Below, one piece after another: positions 35,801 through 48,586 of a stretch of 64,000 nucleotides of DNA (the stretch's first letter is position 1; every line of letters begins with the position of its first letter). The position numbers and the translations under genes are program-made. Source of the DNA: Hydractinia symbiolongicarpus (lineage: Eukaryota > Cnidaria > Hydrozoa > Anthoathecata > Hydractiniidae); assembly GCF_029227915.1 (NCBI RefSeq), contig NC_079886.1:8122001-8186000 (forward strand), given 5' to 3'. The notes beneath the pieces were generated by a model, which saw only the letters and a program-made list of their open reading frames with translations, was not told the origin of the DNA and made no database searches.

Positions 35801-38277
35801 GAACTGGAGCAGGGTATGGAAAACATCGACGAGAATACCAAAGAAGATATTAAAGCTGCTACGAAACAAATGGAAGAAGCGGTTAAGCAGCAGCTCAAAG
35901 ATGCTGGCATTAATCTGCAAAGTAAGTTCTTGTTTTATTTGTTAGATCATTGAACTAGGTTTAAGGAACCCCGGGTAGAGCTTAAAAAGTTGTTTAACAA
36001 GTTTATTTTTTGGACCAAAGGAGATTAGGGCTAAATAAACCGATTACGATCCCCTCCCTCTCTCCATTAAAATGGATTATATGTCCAGCAAAATGCCGAA
36101 ATTTAGTTATCTGCCAATTTAATTCCAGAAAAGTTTAAGTTGGAATAGCTTAGCAAAAGTTGATTCTTCAATCTCTCTCTCCCCCCGCCCCCTTTCCGCG
36201 GTCACAATATGTATCCTGAATAACAGTATAGTCCTTATGTTGCGTTTAGTTGGTTTTTGTCCCAAATGACTGAGATCTGTTGACTTGAAAAATTTGGAAA
36301 AATTGATTTAGTCCTGGAAAACCTGAAAAAATACCTTAAAAAAAAATCCAAAAACAGACTTTTTCATAATAATTCTAAAAAAATATACTTTTAAACAAAA
36401 TGTCAATACTTTGGTCATTTTCATATTTATGCTGATTCCAATGATTGAATGAAAGTTTTTCAAAAACTGCCTTATGATTGATTACAATTACTCCTTTATT
36501 TTTTAAACATATATATTCTTGTTGTAGCCGAATCAGCTGCTAATTCAACTGTTTCGTAATATTTTTAAACGCTATTGTGTAAAAAACTAAAAATCGCGAG
36601 GAAATTGTCAATTAATTTGTCCAAAAAATCTTGTAAAATCCTGGAATTTTGTTTGCAAAATTTGCATACACAGGAAACCTGCAAAACTTTTGCCGATGCC
36701 GATGCTTCCTCTCGCTTTCCAAGCAGATTATAGAATTAAAGAAGAAATTTAAATCTTGCTTTATATTCAGGTGGTATCAAGATCAAAATCATAACAAATA
36801 AGGACCGTTTCGAAAAGTTTGGTAAGAACTCCAAATTATTAACAGACGAAGATGCATCCGATTTTAAAGACATGCTTCTTGGGTTCTTGGTGAGTACATA
36901 CAGTCACAGATCCGATAACAAAAATAGCTCTGATTGCTCACCGTAATTTTATAAGCGATAGACCTTAAGTGGTGATTGTCTTTACGAGGCTGTTTCATGT
37001 CGAGTAAAACATGATTTATCCAAAATTAGATATCGAACCACTTCGTATTTACATGGAATATTTATATTAGGGCACTGCAAACTGCACATGCGCCAAACTT
37101 AGTAGACATGCGCAAAAGCTTAGAACATATCCGCAATAATTTCATTTCTAATGAATCGTTTTTGCTATTTTTTCTATTATACCAGGCAGACTCAATATGA
37201 CTGCATTTCGTTTAAAATCATGTAAACGCTTTTAAAGGTTTAATAAAAGGCGAAAATAAAGATTTAATTTCGCCCTTGACACGGAATTCTATGTAAACGG
37301 CTTATAATTTCGATGGTCCTGTGTCTTCACACTTTTTTCGCTATTCTCGATATAGGTATCTACAAATTGATTATTTATACGCATTTCTATTTTTCATCTA
37401 ATTGACAGAAACCTTAAGAGCATGTTATTTGTACTAATTTTCGCGCGTACTAATTTTTTCACTAAGGGTATTGAAACTTGAAGCAAAATTAATTCTCGCG
37501 AAGTCCGTTTAGGTTACCTTTGCGTGAAAATTAATGCGCGAGAAATTGTTTTTTCGCTGTTCAAAATTGTACTGTCATTAAAATGAAACAGTAACCAAAA
37601 CTAATTCGATTTAAAAATTTATTTTTTAAATTTAAAAATTCCCACAAAATGCGCTAAAAATTGGGACTGGTTAAGGTAAATCCAGGCAAAGATCTATTAA
37701 TATAAACTGATCCATAGTAGTATGGTAACATTTACGTTCTACTGAAATATCAGACTGATCTCTTATACTGGAACACTAGACGCGAGCCTCTTAGTGCAAC
37801 ATCAGGCTAGCCGTTTATGTGCAACACCAGGTTATCCATTTATCTCGCAACAGTAACCTGGCTATTAAAGCACGACACTGGACTAGTCACTTATAATATA
37901 ACACTAGGCATTTATAATACAGCACTAGGCTAGATATTTATACGACAACACAAAGCTAGTCACTCAGTGCAACGTCAGGCTAGTTGTTTATTTGCAACAC
38001 CAGCTTATCCATTCATCTCGCAACAGTAAACTAGCTATTGAAGCACGACGCCGGACTAGTCACTTACAATATATCACTAGGCACTTATAATAAAGTACTA
38101 GCTAGATATTTATACGACAACACTAAGCCATCTTCTTTATTTCAGGGTGGAGGAAAAGAGAAAATATCCGAAGAAAAAAGAAGCAAGACTTTGGAAGAAA
38201 ATTATAATTTTGTTTGGGATGGCAATGACGAAGAAGATGTTCACGAGAAGACAGATTCTAAAACCGAATTTTTGTAA
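26897..38277 (+). CDS. OS9: OS-9 ER lectin of ERAD (12 exons)
   Basis: Recognises trimmed N-glycans on misfolded ER proteins and delivers them to the HRD1-SEL1L ubiquitin ligase. Exons: 26897-27037, 27849-28016, 28605-28668, 28835-28905, 29370-29468, 30682-30907, 31491-31631, 32489-32864, 33691-34342, 35762-35921, 36771-36889, 38146-38277; all GT-AG, total 2,349 nt, 782 aa. Signal peptide at about 1-21, then LNIEELSAMKYGIEI as in animal OS-9. The MRH domain (about 104-220) keeps all six sugar-binding residues of human OS-9: W107, W108, Q120, R176, E197, Y203. A long charged, coiled-coil-rich middle (about 230-670) is acidic and poorly conserved. The C-terminal KIKII, LLTDEDASDFKDM and NYNFVW match the conserved tail. 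Longer than human (667 aa), mainly in the middle. Start has a good context (AACATGG). Confidence 0.96.
27295..27613. mobile_element. 319-bp Harbinger-type MITE in OS9 intron 1
   Basis: TAA (27292-27294) is followed by GGGGCCTTCTAAAATTTTTC. The other end is the reverse complement of GGGGCCTTCAAAAAAATTTTC and is followed by TAA (27614-27616). A 3-bp TAA duplication and GGGGCC ends fit PIF/Harbinger MITEs. A second GGGCCCC block lies just inside each end. No coding capacity. Confidence 0.82.
36985..37330. repeat. dispersed repeat copy A in OS9 intron 11
   Basis: Contains TTTACGAGGCTGTTTCATG, CTGCAAACTGCACATGCGCC and AGACATGCGCAAAAG in order. The same series occurs in inverted orientation at about 39210-39375 just beyond OS9. 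Probably two copies of one MITE family; ends not defined. Confidence 0.6.
37794..38135. repeat. 173-bp tandem duplication before the last OS9 exon
   Basis: The unit starting GTGCAACATCAGGCTAG at 37794 recurs at 37967 as GTGCAACGTCAGGCTAG, and the two copies align over their length with perhaps 15% differences. Within each unit shorter words (CTAGTCACTTA, AACACCAG, ACTAGGC, TATACGACAACAC) recur about every 25-35 bases. The second copy ends ~10 bases upstream of the last acceptor (AG at 38144-38145). Confidence 0.85.
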
Positions 38278-38522
38278 ATCATTCCATTCCTTGCGGTACA
38301 TACTTTTTCCGTCAGTGCTTGAGTTTCAAGATTTTAACAGCAAAACAGTCTTTTTTTGACCCAATCTTTTTACCATCTTGTATTGAGTTTTTACTAATTT
38401 TTCTGTTCCACCATTTTTCTCTCAAAGATGCATTTTAACAAAGAAAATTTATTAGAGTTATTTTTATTAATTCATATAAAAAACATTGCAATGTTTTTAT
38501 ACATTATTTATATTAGTGTCAA

Positions 38523-38528
38523 AATAAA
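38523..38528 (+). terminator. OS9 polyadenylation signal
   Basis: AATAAA about 245 bases after the OS9 stop codon, the best-placed canonical hexamer on this strand. Confidence 0.55.
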
Positions 38529-39209
38529 ATGAAGTCATGTTAGTGCACTATGTCGGATTCGTTTTTACGTAGTATCCAGTTAACTCGGGTTTCTCGGCGA
38601 TCAGTGATTACCTGCAAAGTCAGTGAGAACAGGAATTGGGATCAAAAATTCAAGGGAAATTCAAGGCATTTGTTCGCCTCAAATACCGATTTTGTTTCTA
38701 TTTCAATTACACGCAGACGACATGGATCGCATGCCGACACAGAATTCATACCGGCGTAAAGTGAGAATCCGGTTACATGAACCAAAATGAAATTCTTGTC
38801 GGGATGACCTTTTATATTGTCTAATTATTTTCATTTCAAGATATGAAAATCCAAAACAAAGTTACGCAAAAATCTGTTATTTTTATACTTGCACAAGATT
38901 TCATGCTCGTCCTAAAGACATACATAATGTTAACGGCATGAAATCTCATGTCGCTTAAAACAAACACTCCTAACATACAAACGTTTCAAGAAGCGCAGAC
39001 ATAAATTTTGTAGATCTGTAGTTTTAGGCCACCAAGTATCGTCATTAATAGAATTGCGTTTCTTTTTTAAATCAGTATTCATTATCTAGCCTTTATCAGT
39101 CTCTGGACTAGTCTTTATAAATATTTATATGCTTTCGGGCGAATATAAACTCATTTCGCTGTTGATTTCATTTTGGTCAAAATGATCGAACAAAATCATC
39201 GAATGTTCA

Positions 39210-39375
39210 CCCTAAAAATGTTCATGCATGGACCATTCACCGGAAATGAAACTCTTGCGCATGTCTACAGATCTATTGGGCGTGTATAAAAATCAAATGC
39301 GCATGTGTACAACTATATGACGCATGTGTAGTTTGCACATTGTCGATATGAACAGCCTTGTAAACACGACGAGAG
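39210..39375. repeat. dispersed repeat copy B, inverted
   Basis: The reverse complement carries TTTACAAGGCTGTTCATATCG, GTGCAAACTACACATGCG, AGACATGCGCAAGAG and TTTCATTTCCGG in the same order as copy A at 36985, about 2.3 kb away in the opposite orientation. Confidence 0.6.
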
Positions 39376-39807
39376 TTCAGTGTGGTTTGCAATCCTATTT
39401 CGAGTCCTTGCAAACGCTACGCTACCTCTGATTCAACGTTCAGGAAGAACACACGTTCTGTTTCCTGTCTCTACAGTACATATGATACGTAAGGTTAATT
39501 TACTGTGTGGATTTCCTTGTTTTAACTTCTAAGAACCCAGTTAACTTCTGAATTGATTCCAATATCATAAATTATTGATTTAACGACCCGTGTAATCGTT
39601 AATAACGAATTATCATCCTTGGCGTTTATACGAGATGGGTGTTTAAATAATGAGATCTCTTTTAAGCAGTGGTAAAATTTGTCATAATACGAAGTCTTGA
39701 TATCAGCAACGAATATTTAATTTCTATATTAATTGCTTTGTATTAAATCATTTCCTGTGATTTTCTTACTCGAGCATTACTGTTTATTTAATTCTTCACT
39801 CTTTCAG

Positions 39808-39929
39808 ATAATTATAATATTGATAAATGGCAAGCACAATCAGAAATATCAGATTTTTTATATGGTGATTCAGAGCTTGTTTCAAAATTAAAAGTATTGC
39901 AGAGAATTGCATTTATGGAAATGTTTTAG
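39808..39929 (+). other. possible orphan terminal exon
   Basis: A clean acceptor (CACTCTTTCAG) opens a frame of 39 codons ending in TAG. Its translation is protein-like (DKWQAQSEISDF, LVSKLKVLQRIAFMEMF) and unlike the chance frames around it. No partner exon was found upstream. It could be the last exon of a small gene or a decayed gene piece; I do not recognise the family. Confidence 0.25.
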
Positions 39930-40009
39930 GGAATGTTTTTACAGCCTGTGATTAAATTTTCGGGTAATGTAGGCGTAAAACCAATTATTTCTCATATTTT
40001 TAATAAAAC

Positions 40010-40250
40010 ACCTTAAATTGATTAATTTTCGCGGATAGTTATTTTCGCGAGGTCGAAAAAAACATCTCCCGAAGATTAATTTTCGCGAATCGGTTATGGC
40101 AAGATATTTTGCGAAAATATTTTTTTCGCGAATTGAGTATTTTTTCGCAATTTTATTTCATTAGAGCCCGATTTATTGAGACAGATAAGATAGTCTTTAA
40201 TTGAACTTGCTGATATCACATAGACTAGTCATTTATTTTAATAGCAATCT
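40010..40250. repeat. diverged relative of the 14787 MITE
   Basis: Shares TTGATTAATTTTCGCG, TTTTCGCGAGGT, TTTTTCGCAATT and a following GCCGATTT/GCCCGATTT block with the MITE at 14787-15137, in the same order though with gaps. CGCGAA words are repeated many times. Confidence 0.55.
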
Positions 40251-41360
40251 ACATGAATTACGAAAGAATTTTTAATTAGATCATTTCAATATGGCTAGCA
40301 ACATCTCGTTTCTGTGTTAAATTTTTGTCAAAGCCAAATGAATGTAGGGAATCAGAATATATATCAAGGCAAGGTGGAGGCACAAAGAAACAACATTGTA
40401 AAAAAACTTAAAAAGACTACTCGTGATCTGACGACATTATATCCATAAGCAAAACGTTGTATAGTCCTTTGATTCTTCTTTCTATGGAAAGTCGTCTCAT
40501 CCACATGTTTTTCTTACGAATTTTACAACGTTGTTTATTTCTACGCCATAAAAATATTGCTAGGACTACTCTCAAATTTTGCAGCAACAAATATCGTCTG
40601 TTTACATCAGCCATGTTTTGCAAAAAACACGTGAGCAAAAATCGCTAAATGGAAATGGTTCGGTATATGTGATAAAAGTCGCGGCGCATTTTACGACTGG
40701 GCGCAAAATGTAGCTGTATGGAAACCGGCCTTAATGACGCCTGATTATTAAAAAAAAAAAAAACAATCCAAGATTTTTGCGCTGAATGAACGATTTTGAA
40801 AATAGTCATATGCAATGTGTGAAAGGTTTTGTAGGCCTGTTTGCCTTTTTATCTTCTGAAAACTTTACATTTTTTTAATATTTGTTTTTTGTTTGTTTTC
40901 AATGTTAAGATAAATATATTGTCATGTTTTTTAGCTACGCACAGATCTTAAACGCACCAGTTTTAAGATTTTGGGCGAACGAACGAAGATTTTGAAGGCT
41001 AGCTAGCTAGATCCTTACTTTTTACTATTCTGTTTGGAATAAGAGCTTTTCATCCTACCCAACATTTATTTTTATGTTGAGGATGTAGCCATTTAGCTAG
41101 CTCAAATATTTGGGTAAAAAGTGAGAGTTAAAAATGCAGTTTGACTACAACAATTTTTAAGCAATAATTCTTATGCTAAATGCAGTTAGCTAGGTAGCTA
41201 CATCTTTTATTATTTTCTTGAAACCTTCTTCTGCAAATAAAATGGTTGAGTAATCGCTTTAGCTTAAGGAGTAACGACAGGCTGTTCCCTGTATTTTTAT
41301 TTAAACCGAAGTTGTGATAATGTTGTTTTGGAAGACGGTATTACGACTCCTCAACTCTGT

Positions 41361-41665
41361 TTAACTGTACTAAACGCTTAGCCCAGTGTTAAGAACAGAC
41401 TGTTTTTTAAAAAAAGGCTGTTACGCCTATGCGCATGTGCGATGACCTGTACTAAGGGGTTAGCCCACTGTGACAATTAATTTTAAACTTACGCCAGTAC
41501 GAATGTGCAACACTGCTTACCTGGACTAACCACTCAGCCCTGTGTTAGCAATGGACTGTTTCTTGTGTTTTTATTTAAACAGAGTCTGCGAGAAAGGTTT
41601 TTTCAAGGGACTATTAACCCTATACGCCTGTTTAACTGTACTAAGCGTGTAGCCCGGTGTCACGA
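41361..41665. repeat. degenerate repeat cluster
   Basis: Four loosely spaced copies of a word like CTGTACTAAACGCTTAGCCC, each followed by a GTGT block (about 41365, 41447, 41521 and 41635). Two are followed by (T)AATTAATTTT. Spacing varies from about 75 to 115 bases. Old tandem array, no function visible. Confidence 0.55.
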
Positions 41666-43309
41666 TTAATTTTTTAAATTTTACATAAAATTATTCCGCA
41701 AAATAAAATAATATTGACCGATTGTTTTTTACTATGACGGAGTCACAACGGCTTTAGACTATGTTTTTATTTCACCCTTTGTTGTGGGAAAGTTATTTTT
41801 TGAAAAATATGTTACAATCGCAAAACTGCAATAGTGTATGCGCTTCACTTGATTTACGACATACTGCATACCTGTACCAAAGCGCTCCCCCTTATCGTGT
41901 GGCGCAGTTTATAGCTGTTATTAAGCGCTCCACAGAGTGTTCAACGCTAGCTCACGCCTTGACTTGTGGCTTAACCTGGCGTTTCGTAGTCTCTTCAATA
42001 ATAGCTGTCGTCTGTCTGTCTGTCCGCGAAAGACGTGTCCTGTTACGGAAACACGAATCCGATATAAAAGACGGGTGACCCTTGTATTTTTCCACGTGTT
42101 ACTGGCTAGTAATGAAATAAATATTTACCGTTTGCTTTCGCTCGGTACAACAACGGGATGTTTTTATTCTCGCTAATATTGCAGTAAAATTGTTTTTTAA
42201 ACAAAATAATAACCCGCTACGCCATAATGGTGGCTTACTCGTCATGGTTAGTCAGTTTCTATTGTTCCCTTAATTTCATATCTATGTTATAAATTCGTTG
42301 ACGAAAAAGTTACGGACAATTAACATTGAGTTGTCTATTTCGTTAAAAAAGTTTTAATATTCGCGCCTTTCAAAAGAAATTGAAAGAAATTAACAAATTT
42401 ATGATAAGAACATAACTAACATAAACTATAAGAAGATTCTGTAAGTAAATTTTTTTATTTATTAATAATTTTTATTTATTAATTTTTTGTTTATTTTATT
42501 CTCGCCTTCAAATTAACAAAATCGAGTTATACAAATAAGAATATTATTTTTATGTTAACTAAATATAAATTTGGTACGTATTTTGTGAATTTTCTTTTCT
42601 TTTTAACCATTTACGTTTGTTATAAGAATGTCTAAATCTTGGCCGAAGCTAGGTTATCACATAATCTTTGCTAACATTGTTGTTATGTTCTTAACTAAAA
42701 GAATCTTAAAAAGTGAACGAAAATGTTAAATTAGGCCATTTACTAGATTTCTTTGTTAACTCAAATCAGGCGGGAAAACGCGCTTATTATTATCTAATTT
42801 TCAAAAAGTGGCGTAACTTTTTTTTGTAAATTTTTCTCAGCTTAAAAATTCGATTTTGTCTTAGATCAAAATTTTTAATATATTTTAGGGTATAATAATA
42901 AAAAAAGACGCTGCTGACGGGATTGACATCAACCTTCGCAAGTTTCAAACACTTGATTTTCTAATTAAATGTTTACATTAAATGTGATCAGTAGGGAAAG
43001 TTTTCTCGCTCACATTGAGCCAATAAATTTCTTTTAAGTTAAGCAAGAATAGCTCCAGGGAGGAGGGGGGATTTTAAACAGATGACAGCAACCGAGAGGG
43101 AGGGTAACGCAAAATTGACAGAGGTGGGTAGGAGAGTCAAAATTTCAAAGGGCTAACGACCAGTATCTCCTTGATAATAGCCGTATTCTTTTCTTCTGTC
43201 TTCTACATGTGGATGTACTCACGGGCCACTGACTAGTTTGCTATAATTTGCCGTATTCGTTAATAACTCCCTAGCAGTCACCTGAGAAATCTCACTGCAC
43301 TCTCAGGAG

Positions 43310-43560
43310 TCTGGGGAGCAATTTATGAAATAAAATTTTTTAAAAAAAACTAGACCCCTTAAGTTGTAAGGATGTTGATAATTTTATAATTAAATTATTC
43401 CCTGGGTTTACCCACCCGAATGTGGTATACCCAACTCTTCTCCCAACTATCGTTCTTTTGAGTGATTAGAATGCAATCACTGTGAAGCATGATTTTTGAG
43501 TCCGGGAATTATTCATGAAATAAAATTCTCAAATGACAAAAGTAGACTCATTTTAGATCT
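43310..43560. repeat. pair of diverged direct repeats
   Basis: GAGTCTGGGGAGCAATTTAT followed by GAAATAAAATT near 43308 recurs near 43498 as GAGTCCGGGAATTATTCAT plus GAAATAAAATT, about 190 bases apart, and both continue into an ACTAGAC/AGTAGAC word. Confidence 0.5.
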
Positions 43561-44518
43561 AGATAATTTAGTATCCACGAGTGATTATTTACTGATCTTC
43601 CAACTTCTAACATTTGGTACTCGTTACGAGAATGTAAAAAGCATCTAAAACTGCATTGTGCACTTGAAATTTTTCCATAAATGTGGAAAAGAACGTCTAG
43701 TGTCAACATATAAGAAAACTAATTACACTGCGTATACGCTGTAAGCTACAAAAATTTACTTTTTCTCATTGACAGGCTCAATTGATGCTTAGTCGTTTTT
43801 CGTTGAGAAGATCAAACTTACGTACTTGCATGGTCTTTTAAGCCGGCGGGAAAATTGAAATAGGTTAGGTTTAATCACATTCTTTGTAATACACTTAAGT
43901 TTTAAACAAGATATATCTTATCTTTTGCTGTCTTTACAACTTCTGTCTTTTTCCATTTAATCTTCCACGTTAGGCTGAAATTATACGTTTACCTAATTCT
44001 TTCTGTATGTACATTTTGTTATGAAAATACTCAGGACCATTATGCATGCTGTAATCTGCCGTGCTGAACTTTAGCTTTTTATATGCTCGGCTCGACACGG
44101 CTTACAAACTCGTATCTCACTGTGTCAATCCGAACCGTGTCCCACAGCCTTAGACAATTTATATCGGCCGTATAAAACCAAATGCCGAGGTGAGCTGTTT
44201 TGAAGCATGTACATAATGTTGTAAAATTACTTTTTGAGCAAAAAATGGTTCTTAAAGAATTTTTGCTTCGACCAGGTACAACTTAACTTGACTCTGTCCT
44301 TTTAAAAAAAGTGTAGCGATCGGAGCCAAATGGAGATTTTAAGCTAAAAAGTTTTATAAATTCGGCTTATACAATGGTCAGACGATTAAAGTATAGGGCA
44401 ATATGAAACGTCAAGAAAGATGGCGCATTAAGCTACGGAAGAACATAAGCGCGTCGGCTAGTAAGCACTAGAGTATGCGAGTCCACGTACAGTACAGTAG
44501 GTAGGAATTGTAACTTGC

Positions 44519-44529
44519 TATAAAAGGAG
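44519..44529 (+). promoter_or_regulatory. TATA-box-like motif without an assigned gene
   Basis: CTATAAAAGGAG is the best TATA match seen in the gene-poor region, with an initiator-like TTTCAATTACAG about 15-25 bases downstream. A 60-codon frame follows at 44589-44771 but shows no recognisable domain. May be chance in AT-rich DNA or the start of an unrecognised transcript. Confidence 0.25.
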
Positions 44530-47276
44530 AGCAAATTTCAATTACAGTAGAAGTTTTTAAACGAGTGTCTGCGGAACAGTAAATTATCGTGTATTTTTAT
44601 GGTATTAAGGGACCTTATAAGTACTTTTTTGCTATGCGAATTTTACATGCCATTTTGCCCCGCGTGCTGAAGTTAACGGCGTTGTCATTGTGTGAAGTTG
44701 ATGAGCATAGATGTATATGCCTGCTTTCTAACCTTTCTTGCCTATTCGACATTATGTTAATTTATTTATAGACATAGTCCTTTGACATATATACTTATAT
44801 ATACTTTTTTTATTTACGTATTTTAGCAATTTCCACACATTTCCTAAGTTTATGTATGTTTATTTAGACGTAAGAAGATATCAGCAGTCGGCGAAAATTA
44901 AAATCCTTTAACGAACGTAACAGTTACCCAATTTTAAGTAGGAAAGCAGAACATTTAACAAGGTTAAGCAGTAGTGACATAAAACCTTCATTTAAAAAAA
45001 TTATATCACTTAAAAGGCTCTGCGGTTTAGCCTGACCGCTCAAACCAGTGTTCCTTGCTTGGTTACCTGGCTAGCGTACACAAAAGTTGCTTTTTCTCAG
45101 GCTACTAGACATCATAATGTATGAATTTACTCAATCTTATATCAAGTGGTTATTGCATATATCTTTTTTTATATAATGTAATGTAAGTTTATATGCACCA
45201 ATGATTAATTGGTTTTTAACAGGGTTTTGTATGAAGTCATACTAACAGATTTGGTAACCCATTATTCAAATGGTACTTTAAAACCGTAAACAATAAAAAA
45301 CAGATTCTTATAGCAAACAAAAAAAGCCGGCCATCTAAAGCCATCTTTTCTTTGTTTTATGAACGTACAACAGTTTTAAAATCAATCAATCTTAAATTTC
45401 AAAAGCATTAGTATTGGACATATGTTTATGTTTCCCTGGTGAAATGTACATAACTTAAAATAATGCCTTTGAACTTTTTGTTTGCATAAGAATTTTAGAT
45501 AAGATGCAGTCAGGAAATAAAACGGACACTGATCGGTTTTGATATTGTACTATAAGATACAATTTCTCGGTCCAAAGAACGGACTTTGCAAGATTGGTCG
45601 GAATTTTTAACCTCGGACTTTGTATTTCACAACATCAAAACCTTTCAATACACTTTTATTAAGAGTTTGTCAAGTGATATTACCAAAAAACAGTTGGCAA
45701 ACAAACATTCCAACCGCTGGTAACTAAAAAAGCATTTTAATTACAGCAAAGTTACAGAGCGATCACAAATTAAGATTAAAAACACATTTTCAGAAGATAC
45801 GTTTTTTTTCAATTGGCGCGATGCCAGGAGACAAACAGAACCAATTTTTACGGAATTGTTATAATTGACTGCAATTTAAAAGTCAGACATCGATTACCAA
45901 AGTTATCAAAATAAATGAAAAATAAAATCAACATATCCCATATTATATAACCGCAGTAAGTTATTTCACAAAAGACGTCAAACCATTCTTGCAATATTTT
46001 TTGTTACAAGTCATTTCTTCTATACTCGTTCTAGACCGCTAGTGAGAAATTAAAATTTGAGCATTATTATCCTCTCAGAAGCCTTTGCACCGAACAAAAG
46101 CAGGCAAAGTTAACTACAAAATGTTATGAAAGTTAACTATTAAAACAGTATACCAAGAAGGCTATTTATAGCACATTATTTAATATGGATACATATTATT
46201 CCTTCTTTAATTAACAGAAAATAAGAAACCCAAAATTTGACAAAAAATGTTGCCATTAGCAGTAATTTTTTTTTTTATATCAAATTACTTTTATTTTGGT
46301 TAGTTACTGTTCCAAGTTTCATAATCATAACAATTTCCCTTTCTTCAGTTTAATTTGCCACCCTTAAAATTGGGTTTAAAATGACTTTATACTGCAAGTT
46401 GTCTGTGAATTTAATTCGTCAACTTGTTCAGCATTTCCACTAAAAAGCTTTATATTTTTCTCAAGTGGATAATACAAAATACGCGGAAGTGAAATCGCAA
46501 CTACGTTAACTCAGTATGTTTTTATTTACTAATTCTGTAGAAATAGGAAGCATATAGAAAACACAAACAATTTTTCCATTTCTCACACCCTTTTGAAAAT
46601 TCCCTTTTTATAAGTAATTGGCACTAAATGACGTTTTTACAATTTCCATCACGTGTTTAGTAAACTAGCATATTCAGGCTTTGTATCCGTTATTAAAGCG
46701 TTTCCAATGCAACTAATTAACAAATAATTTCACCTTTTTGCAAATCATCTGCAAAAGTTATTAGCAGGAAAGCTAATGGCAGTATAATACACAACCACGT
46801 TATTTTTTTAATTCCCAAAAATTAGCGGTTAGCGTAAGTAGCCATTTTATGACATACCACATGTCTGAAACTGTACAAAACAGGTAAACACGCAATTTTG
46901 AAAGTTTCATCTAGTATAATCTAGACATTGTTACTTAATTGTCCGTTCTTGTCATGTCCAACCAAAAACTATGAGTAACTTGAAAAAAATTTGCTAAAAC
47001 CACATTTGCGTCAAGAATGTCGAACCTTTGCAAATATTCTTGACCTGTACAACTTGATTGAAATGATGTATATGAAAACCTATAATCGTAAGACTGCTGA
47101 ACTGGCTTATGAGCCGAAGTGATAGTAAAATGTCAATGTATAGAATTTCTAAGAATATATATAGCCGGGCCTCAGAAAAGCTGTAAGATGAAGAAAGATT
47201 GACTATAATTCCAATGATTAACATTACAAGCTTTTTTAAAAGGAAATGAATCTCTCAAAACTAGTTGTGCGGAACG

Positions 47277-47391
47277 TTTATAAATATGGCGGATTTTTAT
47301 AATAATCCTATTTCGTCTGTTTGTAGCCCCAAACTAATCAGTGCTATAGAAACGCCCAAAGTCGATATATGTTCAGAGCACTGCAAGGTGA
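47277..47391 (+). other. possible first coding exon
   Basis: ATAAATATGGCGG provides a good start context at about 47286; 34 codons follow (MADFYNNPISSVCSPKL, then AIETPKVDICSEHCK) and end at AAG|GTGAAT, a usable donor. The composition is more protein-like than neighbouring frames. No downstream exon could be linked, so this is only a candidate. Confidence 0.22.
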
Positions 47392-48376
47392 ATCAATGCT
47401 TTATGCTCTACATATTTTACCGAATACATTATGCCAAAGATACACGAAATATCGAGATCCAAAATATATGACACCTAAATCCTACGGAATATAAATTTTT
47501 TTTGACAAAATTATTTTATTATTATCATTCAAATTAAGTTTGATTCTTGAACAAGTCACTAGCTACATTGAGGAACTAGAACATGCAATAAAGCCTAATC
47601 AGTATGCAGTTATGCTGTCTTGTGGCTATTTCTAAGTCGTGAACAATATTGCATGTCAGATATTCTGTTTGCACAAGTTAATGCATGTTGCGGCAACAGT
47701 TAATACATAAGAGATTACATATTACATGATATATAAAGACATAATTATTGTTTCTTATGTTTTAACATGATTTTGCGTTTCAGATATGTGTTAACGCTTA
47801 TTAACATGTTAAAATTAGAAAGTAGTTTGTTGCTAAACGATTTTTTTATTTAGTTTGTGATGTCCGAGATTAGATTAAGCAAAGCTTCTGTTTATCATTA
47901 CACACAATCTCTTGTAATACACAATTAATATAATAATCCAGCATCCATTAAGTTGTTTGTCTGTTTTTTAGTATGTTTTTTTTGTTTCTTTACTTTCCTC
48001 TAATTCAAGTATATCATTACTTAGCGGAGCTTTAATTTAAATCCCCTTTTTATTAAAAATGTCTCTTCTTCCGAAAAACCTTTGTATGGAAGCACCTATA
48101 AACGCACAACATTTTTAAGAGCATAACACAATACGTAAAAATAAAAAAATATATAATGATTAAAAATATAAGTAATAAGGCAATGAGAATTTTTTTCTTA
48201 TGTGTTTCTGAATACCCTATTTTAGATCCTGCCTACCTTATTCGTAAACGCTATCAAAAGATATAAAAAAATATTCTTTAAAGAGATTTATCAGGAAGTT
48301 TAACTCTAAAAATATTAAAGCAGTTAAAAACCCAGACATGTCTTTATCAGCATATTTTATGACATCGTTTTAAATA

Positions 48377-48586
48377 TTATGCGATTATAATCGGGAAAAA
48401 ACACTCGTTACATAGCCTCAAATAACACATTACAATATTCCTAATGTTTTTATACATTGTCAACACGCCGAACAACAATGTTGGTATTTGCCACCCCGAA
48501 GCTTGTAAATGATTCAGGGAATCAAGACAACTTTTTAGTTCTTTTACGGTACTAGTCGTTAGGTCGTTGCTTCTCGCAGCTACCAT
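48377..48586 (-). other. possible small ORF or first exon
   Basis: AAGATGGTAGC opens a 69-codon frame whose first ~45 codons (MVAARSNDLTTSTVKEL, CLDSLNHLQASGW) look protein-like before becoming AT-driven. No domain is recognised. It faces away from a hairpin (CCCGTGG AAAAG CCACGGG) at about 48638-48656. Confidence 0.2.
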
